Positions 57,719 to 64,000 of a stretch of 64,000 nucleotides of DNA are shown one piece after another. The stretch comes from Triglochin maritima (taxonomy: Eukaryota > Streptophyta > Magnoliopsida > Alismatales > Juncaginaceae). Under the pieces are notes generated by a model. The model was given only the letters and a program-made list of their open reading frames with translations. It ran no database searches and had not been told where the DNA came from. Each line of letters starts with the position of its first letter. Within the stretch, counting starts at the first letter, position 1. Location of the stretch: NCBI GenBank assembly GCA_963682175.1, contig OY821772.1, positions 49,994,925 to 50,058,924 of the forward strand, read 5' to 3'. The position numbers and the translations under genes were made by a program.

Positions 57719-57925
57719 CACGAGGGAGTCCTAGATTTACCACGCTGGATTCGGACGATTCGCCAGACATTTCCTTGGTGTTGGTACTGGTAAAATGAGG
57801 GTAATTAGGAGAAGAATATTCTTTTAAGGGACGTGACAAAATGAGAATTAAATGGAAAATGAAGGATAAAATGATAATTAGTACAAATGATTTAAATAAT
57901 TTACGAACGACGTTTAGTAATTAAA
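57590..57925. repeat. Dispersed repeat with a 25-base poly-C tract, copy 3
   Basis: Same order of words as 26500-26955. C25 at 57681-57705 is followed directly by A10, then ggattcggacg, cagacattt and ttcttttaagggacgtgac. No coding capacity. Confidence 0.6.
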
Positions 57926-57963
57926 AAAACACGTCGTCCACGTGAAGCAGTGGTCCTTTTTCC

Positions 57964-58080
57964 TTGGTAAGGGCATTCTTCTTAACACCCCCCAGTGGCC
58001 GTTAGGGGGGTGATCGTGCTCGATGCGCCCTCGGGTGGGGCACACGTGTTGCCGCCCTATTGGTCCAACTTTTTATATAT
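57964..58080. mobile_element. Possible Harbinger-type terminus
   Basis: TAA followed by GGGCATTCTTCTTAACACCCC, a form typical of PIF/Harbinger ends with a TAA target. It may be the 3' end of the Harbinger-like element whose ORF1-type gene lies at 60435-63974; the other end would be beyond the window. Confidence 0.35.
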
Positions 58081-58083
58081 ATT

Positions 58084-60250
58084 TGAAAGGAATGTGTTCT
58101 AAAAGTGTTACTTTTATATGTCAATTATTATGAATTGAATGCAAGCATTTTGTTCTTTAATTATGGTATTCGTCTTTTGGAAATGTTAAGGAAGAGACGC
58201 TTGATCATTAATCATAGAGTTCTAAAAGATAATGGTTTACATAAATCAAAAGTTATTCACAATCATGGTAATTAACATGGAACATTAATTACCGATATAA
58301 GATTGTCGTGTTGGTCATCGATTGTTGTAGCTCTACAAATAATTGACGACACGAGTATATAAAAGAGGAAAAGATTACTTTTATATATTGAATAAACCTA
58401 ACAAGTAAAACATTATGGAATTGTGTTTCGTGTCATTAATGTTTTTACTGTGTCTTGAATCCTAAGATATGAGACTTATATCTTTTCACTCAAGAAGTGC
58501 TTAATTTGATTATTGTCAAAAGCTATCAATGAGTGTAGTGATAAAAGCAATAGTTGGTTGAGCATGACTTGTGCTGGAAAAGATAGCTAGTCAAACGATA
58601 TCATTGTCCTTAAATTGAGTGATGATATTAGTAGGTCCCTTGATAAAGCAAAATTATAATGTGCACAATGTAACTTGAGTTAAGTTACATAGTTATAATT
58701 AGCTTAGAGAGATCAAAAAATGAATATAATACAAAGATGACACATTTCTACTTTGTATATATTCTTAATATCATGAGGTAATGGACGGACACAAGTGGTG
58801 CACTTACATCACTAAATGGATTGTGTTTTGGTTCGGGTGGAACAAAGACATCTATGCTAATTGGGTAACTATAATGTGTAGCTAGATACCGTTTATAGTT
58901 TGAGATATTAAGTGTTTAATATCTCTGCCAATTTGGCTTAAATCCTCATATAGGTCACACCACAAAACTGGGAAACAAGAGGCTTGATTTTAAGTTCATA
59001 TGATGTGTCGGGTTTCATGTGAAAATAAGACACATGTGGTGAATGAATAAAATCAATATGTCATGAGAATTGACATAATTAGAATCATAATAAATTCATA
59101 TGAGGTATATATATTATAGGGTGTAATAATTTAATATTACATATGATAATATATTATATAAGATGTGAATTTGCTGAAAACCCCAAAAGATCAAATTTTG
59201 TTGGAAATAAATCCAAAATTTGACAAATGCAAAATTGGGGTCACACGGTGAACCGTTCAAGGTTCGGTCGACCGTGGTATCTTCGGATCGGTTAACCGAA
59301 TGCGGAACGGGTAAGCACAATTGGTTGACCGAAATTGTCTGGAGTGCCTGGACAATCGGGTTCGGTTAACCGAGCATGCACGGTCAACCGGGAAGTAGTA
59401 TTTTCGGTAGACCGAATGTGACACGGTCACCCGTACACTATGTCCCAGGAGAAATTCTGGTAGGTCAACGGTAGACTGAGTAAAAGACGTGGTTCGTTCG
59501 CATTTTTTCAGGGAAATTTTCTCATGTGGATTCGGTCGACCGTCTAGTTCACGGTGCACCGAACACGTGTTAAAACCGAATGGTTCGGTTGACCGAGTAA
59601 TTCTCGGTTCACCGAACAGAACGATTCTGCCTGAATTATTAAGAGATTAATTAAATCATGGGTGGATTAATTCCATATTTAATTAAAATATTTTTAGGGT
59701 GCTTATGTGGAAATTAGAGATTAATTTTAGGAGATAATAAACAATGAATCATGGCTAAAGAATAACTCTTGATAAAGATGCTTTGGTAGCTTATAAAAGG
59801 ACACATACTACTACTTGTTTAATACTAATGCAAAATTATTTCTCTCATTAATCTCTTCTCTAATCACCACGAAATTCTCTTAGTAATTTTGAGTTTAGGA
59901 GATAGAAATCTCAGGAGCTCAAAGATGGGTTATTAGCTAGATTCTAAGCCTTATTAGAGATTGATTCGCTAGCTCATTTCTCTCTAATCTTGTTTAGAGT
60001 TTAGTGAACACTCGGAGGCAAATCCGTGGACAATTCAACGGGCAACGCGACTCCGGATCTTCAAAAGGTTTTAGAGAACCTTTAGGCATGATTCTACTTT
60101 TGTGGTTTATTTTAATAAATGCAGGGTTGCATGATATTAGAATAAACACAAAGTAATATACATAGAAATTGTTGAAAATATGAAAACGATCTTGTATGTT
60201 GTATTAATTTTTTTAAAATATATACATACATAGGGATACGAAATCCTACA
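58084..60250 (+). mobile_element. Solo LTR of the 2.1-kb family, copy 2
   Basis: Starts TGAAAGGAATG and ends AAATCCTACA. 5-bp duplications atatt at 58079-58083 and 60251-60255. Length 2167 bp, with more changes than copies 1 and 3. Motif doublets, many with TA, CA or TG in the middle, lie at 59246-59614. Confidence 0.88.
59246..59614. repeat. CGGTNNACCG doublets, mostly 19-bp spacing
   Basis: Doublets at 59246/59265, 59289/59308, 59363/59381 (18 bp), 59405/59424, 59533/59552 and 59586/59605. The rest are 19 bp apart, including pairs in which one member is degenerate. Confidence 0.75.
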
Positions 60251-60434
60251 ATATTTATTTTAGTGGAGGAATTTTTATTAGAAGTAATTGATAATGTATT
60301 GGGTATTTTTGATTAATCTGGGGTGATAATTTTGATGTAATTAATTTGAAAAATATTTTAAATATTTAAATTACCTAAATCAAAGGTAAACAATATTTAA
60401 TGTTTAAATTCGAAAATATAATAATACTAAAACA

Positions 60435-63400
60435 TCATAGGAACAACACATTGCGGTACAAAATACAAAGTAAACGTAAATCGGAGCGATACGAAATACA
60501 CGAAATACAAACCAACAAACTACACGAAATACAAACTAATATAAACAAACAAACTACATGAAACCATTCTCTTCCGGCCCAGTCCATGAGTTTAACACTC
60601 ATTTTTTGATCCCGCTCCGACGAGTTGTACTTTTTCATTAGAGAGGGAAGCATGTCGAGTTTAGTTTTTTTTACATGTCTTTGAAAATTTTGCTCCGTTA
60701 ATTCCTCGTGTTTGCAAAAATCATCTTCTCTCACTTGAGCGTTGTATGTAATTTGTTATGCAAGTTCCCTAACATCGGTGTTGCATTCAGGGCCTAATGA
60801 ACTTTTACCCTTATTTTTTGTCTTCTTGACACTTGGTGGGCATGCAGACGGTCCTGGCGTCATTTCTTCTGCCTCTGGTGGTGATTGTGTCCTAGAGTAA
60901 TCGATGCTCTTTCTTTTCCCAAGGCTTCCTGAATGGGGACTACTTTCATCGTGGAACTCCGGGGACTCCCGACCAACACTCACGACATTTGCTTCATAGA
61001 TCAACGACTCTCATTTAGGGTACCTACGCAACATGACCCTAACATCAAAGTAAAAAAATTTAGAGTTATTAGTTTGCTCGTAGATGTGGTGAGCTTGCCA
61101 GATGACATCATCGTCATTCTGGCCGCTCCTTTTCCGTCGGTACGCCTGATCAAAGCACCCGACCCACTTGTTGACAACATGTATAATTCTCCTCCACCGT
61201 CCTTTTAAGGACTCCGCATTCCTGTCAAGGAGGTTCATTTCTTCGACGGAGTTGTCGTGAATGTAGGATTTCATGTTTAATTATGCATGTATATTTTCAA
61301 ATTTTTATGCATAATAAGGATCAATTACAATTTTCTACGATTTATTTCATGCATGCATCGGTTTGTTTCAATAACTAGTTTCGAAAACTTATTAAAACAA
61401 ACATGAGCTCCGAAATTCATACCTAGAAGTTCTCTAAAACTTCTTGATGATCCGGAGATGCTGAAGAAGACGATCGTCGCTTCCCGTTGCGTCGGATGCC
61501 TCCGAGTGTTCACCGAAACCCTAAACAAGGTTGGAGAGAAAGGAGCTAGCCAATCAATCTCCAAACAAGCTTAGAATCTAGCTACAAACCCCTTCCTTAA
61601 TCTCTGAGATTTCTCCTTCCAAAGACTTAGAAAACTAAAAGAATTTTCGTGGATTTTTGTGGTGAATTAGGAGAGAAAATATTTAGCAAACTTCTAACAT
61701 AATTAAGGAGAATATGGACCTATTTTTAGGCTCCAATCTTACACTCAATCATGGCTATTCTTAAGCCACGAATTCTTGACATTTTCTCTCACAAACTAAT
61801 TCCATAATGCATTATATGCACCCACAAAACGTTTGACCAAGTTTGGAGCTAATCCAACCATTGATCAAATTAATCTCTTAATTATCAAAGGCAGAAAATC
61901 GATCGGGACTCGGTCTACCGAGACATACTCGGTTAACCGAATATGTCACGTTCGGATTTCCGTGCACTTGACGGATGACCAATTCTTAAGGAGAAAAATT
62001 CTTCTTAACCGTTCGGATGAATTCGCGTCTTTGACAGAGTGCCATTCGGTTAACCGAAAATATCGGAACTGGACATTGTTCGGTCGACAGTTTCTGGTTC
62101 GGTATACCGACCCAGAGTTCCAGGCACTTTGGTCAAGTTCAGTCAATCAACTTGACCATCCGTTCCACGTTCGGTTGACCGATCCACGGATCCTTCGGTC
62201 GACCGAACCTTAACGGATTACCGAACTTCTACCCGATTTTGCCTTTTCAAATTTTGGATTTATTTCCAACAAAATTTGAACTTTAGGGATTTCAGCAAAT
62301 TCACAACTTATGCAATATATTATCCTATGCAATAATAAATTATTGCACCCCATAATATATGCATCTCATATGAATTTATCATGATTCTAATTATGTTATA
62401 TATAACATAATTGATTTTACTTGTTCACCACATGTGTCATATTTTCTATAAGAAACCCGACACATCATATGAATCAAAATCAAGCTTCTTGTTTTCCGGT
62501 TTTTGCGGTGTGACCTATGGGAGGATCTAGACTAAGTTGGCAGTGATATTAAGAGCTTAATATCACTAGCTATAAGTGGTATCTAGCTACACATTATAGC
62601 TCCCAATTAGTTAGATGTCTTAATTCCACTCGAACCAAAACCCGATCCATTTAGTGATGGAATGCACCACTTGTGTCCGTCCCTTGCCTCATGATATTAA
62701 GAATACACACAAAGTAGTATTGTGTCATCTTTGTATTAGCATTCATTTCTTGATCTCTTTAAGCTAGTTATAAATATGTGACTTAACTCAAATCACATTG
62801 TGCACATTATAACTTTGCTTTATCAAGGGGTCCACTAATATCATCACTCAATTAAGAGGGGCAATGATAGTCTTTTGACTAACTATCTTCTCCAACAAAA
62901 GTTGTACTTAACCAACCAATGCCTTTACACTACACTTATTGATAGCTCAAGACACTAATCTAATTAAGCATTCCTTAAGTGATTGGATATAAGTCTCATA
63001 TCTAAGGACCGAAGACACAGTAAAATATTAATGACACAGAAACACATTTCTATAATATTTTACTTATTAGGTCTATTCAGTATACAAAAGTATATTTTCC
63101 TCTTTTGCATACCCGTGTCGTCACTCACTTGTAGAGCTACAATGATATATGACCAACACGACAATCTTAACTCGGTAATTAATGTCCCATGTTAATTACC
63201 ATGATTGCGAATATCTTTTGTTTTGTAAACCAATATCTTTTAGAGTTCTACGGTTAAGGACCAAGAGTCTCTTCCTTAACACTTCTAAAAGACGAATAAC
63301 ATAAACAAGGAACAAAATGATTTCTCATTCAATTCATAATAATTGACATTTAAGAGTAAAACTTTTAGAACACATTCCCTTCAGTGAACACGTTTTACTT

Positions 63401-63974
63401 TGGTACACAAGGGAGTAGCCTTCTGGTTTGTCCCTGTCACTGCATCACAACAGACTTCCATATATGCCGAGACGAGTCACTCGTCCTCAACTGTGGTCCA
63501 CAACTTCGGATTGCTTTTGACGACTTGGACTTGCTTGTTGCGGCGTCGTTGTGGACTTGAGGATGGTGGTGTGACAATTTGGTGTGAAGGGGACTCATCG
63601 TCATTGTGGTTCTCTTCTTCAGTGTCCGTCATACTAGGACTACTTACTTGAGACATGTTGCGGTCGAACATCTGAAATTGAGGTTGATTTGTGGGAATGG
63701 TGGTGTGTATTGAGGGAATTGTTGATTTTGGTCTAGTGGTGGGAATGCTGGTGCGTATTGGGAGAAGTCTGGTTGTTGGAATGAGTGTGGGAAATAAGGA
63801 CATGAGGTGTATTTTTGTGGATAGCGTGGACGTGGATTTGACTGTGAACGACGGGGAAAATGGTTGTGATCTGGAGAAGACATTGCAAAGTTGTGTGAAG
63901 TGTATGTTGTGTTTTGTATAAGATATATATAGAAGGAAAATCGGACACTGTGCATTCACACGGATACTGTGCAT
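60435..63974 (-). pseudogene. Harbinger ORF1-like Myb/SANT gene, interrupted by a solo LTR
   Basis: Read on the minus strand: a Pro/Gln/Phe-rich N-terminus (from about 63882, changing frame near 63690), then PKLWTTVEDE with an in-frame TGA (63477-63479), then LVSAYMEVCCDAVTGTNQ. The 2122-bp LTR follows, and on its far side ESLKGRWRRIIHVVNKWVGCFDQAY, a KRKSIDYSRTQSPP tract and a C-terminal helix (MLPSLMKKYNSSERDQKM). The order W-T-EED…LKGRW…WVGC is that of the trihelix/Myb-like ORF1 partner of plant Harbinger transposases, also annotated in many genomes as glutathione S-transferase T3-like. ORF1 helps transposase enter the nucleus or bind DNA. Frameshift, stops and insertion make this copy dead. 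Confidence 0.75.
61262..63383 (-). mobile_element. Solo LTR of the 2.1-kb family, copy 3
   Basis: Starts TGTAGGATTTC on the plus strand and ends CATTCCCTTCA. 5-bp duplications gtgaa at 61257-61261 and 63384-63388. 2122 bp, equal to copy 1. It lies in opposite orientation to copy 2 only 1 kb away and splits the Harbinger ORF1-like gene. Palindrome motifs lie at 61911-62205 (for example 61911/61930 and 62081/62100, 19 bp). Confidence 0.9.
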
Positions 63975-64000
63975 TCACGCGGACTACTTTGCTTGCACGC

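Noticed and set aside
61262..63383. 58084-63383 as one full-length retroelement with two LTRs
   Set aside because: The two LTRs are in opposite orientation and each has its own target duplication; the DNA between is a Harbinger-type gene.

Overview
This window is nuclear DNA of a flowering plant, probably a eudicot. The genes have spliced GT/AG introns, there are plant host genes, and CACTA, hAT, Harbinger, Copia and Gypsy elements are typical of plants. No prokaryotic features, rRNA, CRISPR array or convincing tRNA gene were seen. Most of the sequence is transposable elements nested in one another. Everything was read by eye; no alignment or search was run.

Layout. 1-8086: a CACTA (En/Spm) element, copy A, minus strand, cut by the window edge. 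Its transposase has a large internal deletion, and one intron holds a solo LTR (394-3996) that itself holds another solo LTR (1284-3405). 8087-10455: small non-autonomous repeats. 10456-19028: a complete CACTA element, copy B, plus strand, head to head with copy A, with TTT target duplications and an uninterrupted TNP2 reading frame. Its exons can be joined to a Transposase_24 region and an Ulp1-type protease. 19029-27624: mainly gene-poor DNA with one host gene (23395-24117, minus; BRANCHLESS TRICHOME-like coiled-coil protein). 27625-32751: a Copia retrotransposon with two nonsense codons and a frameshift. 33462-35694: a solo Gypsy-type LTR inserted at the stop codon of a host gene. 35696-37376 (minus): that gene, a lung-seven-transmembrane receptor of the plant CAND6/CAND7 type, with one intron and a 4-bp duplication that shifts the frame. 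40054-47355: a young Gypsy (Tekay-like chromovirus) with LTRs that look identical and an in-frame loss of integrase. 47889-48779: a hAT-type non-autonomous element. 50-55 kb: CACTA remnants, a local duplication and a GGTCCGG array. 57.6-64 kb: a degraded Harbinger ORF1-type gene broken by a solo LTR, with another solo LTR beside it.

The most unusual signal is shared by at least four LTR types here. The 10-bp palindrome CGGTCGACCG (and CGGTNNACCG variants) occurs many times, mostly as doublets of fixed spacing: 21-22 bp start to start in the two Gypsy-type LTRs (nine doublets each) and mostly 19 bp in the 2.1-kb LTR family. Spacers between doublets are not conserved. Because each copy is its own reverse complement, a doublet could also fold into a 10-bp stem with a 9-12 nt loop. 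I know of no description of this arrangement.
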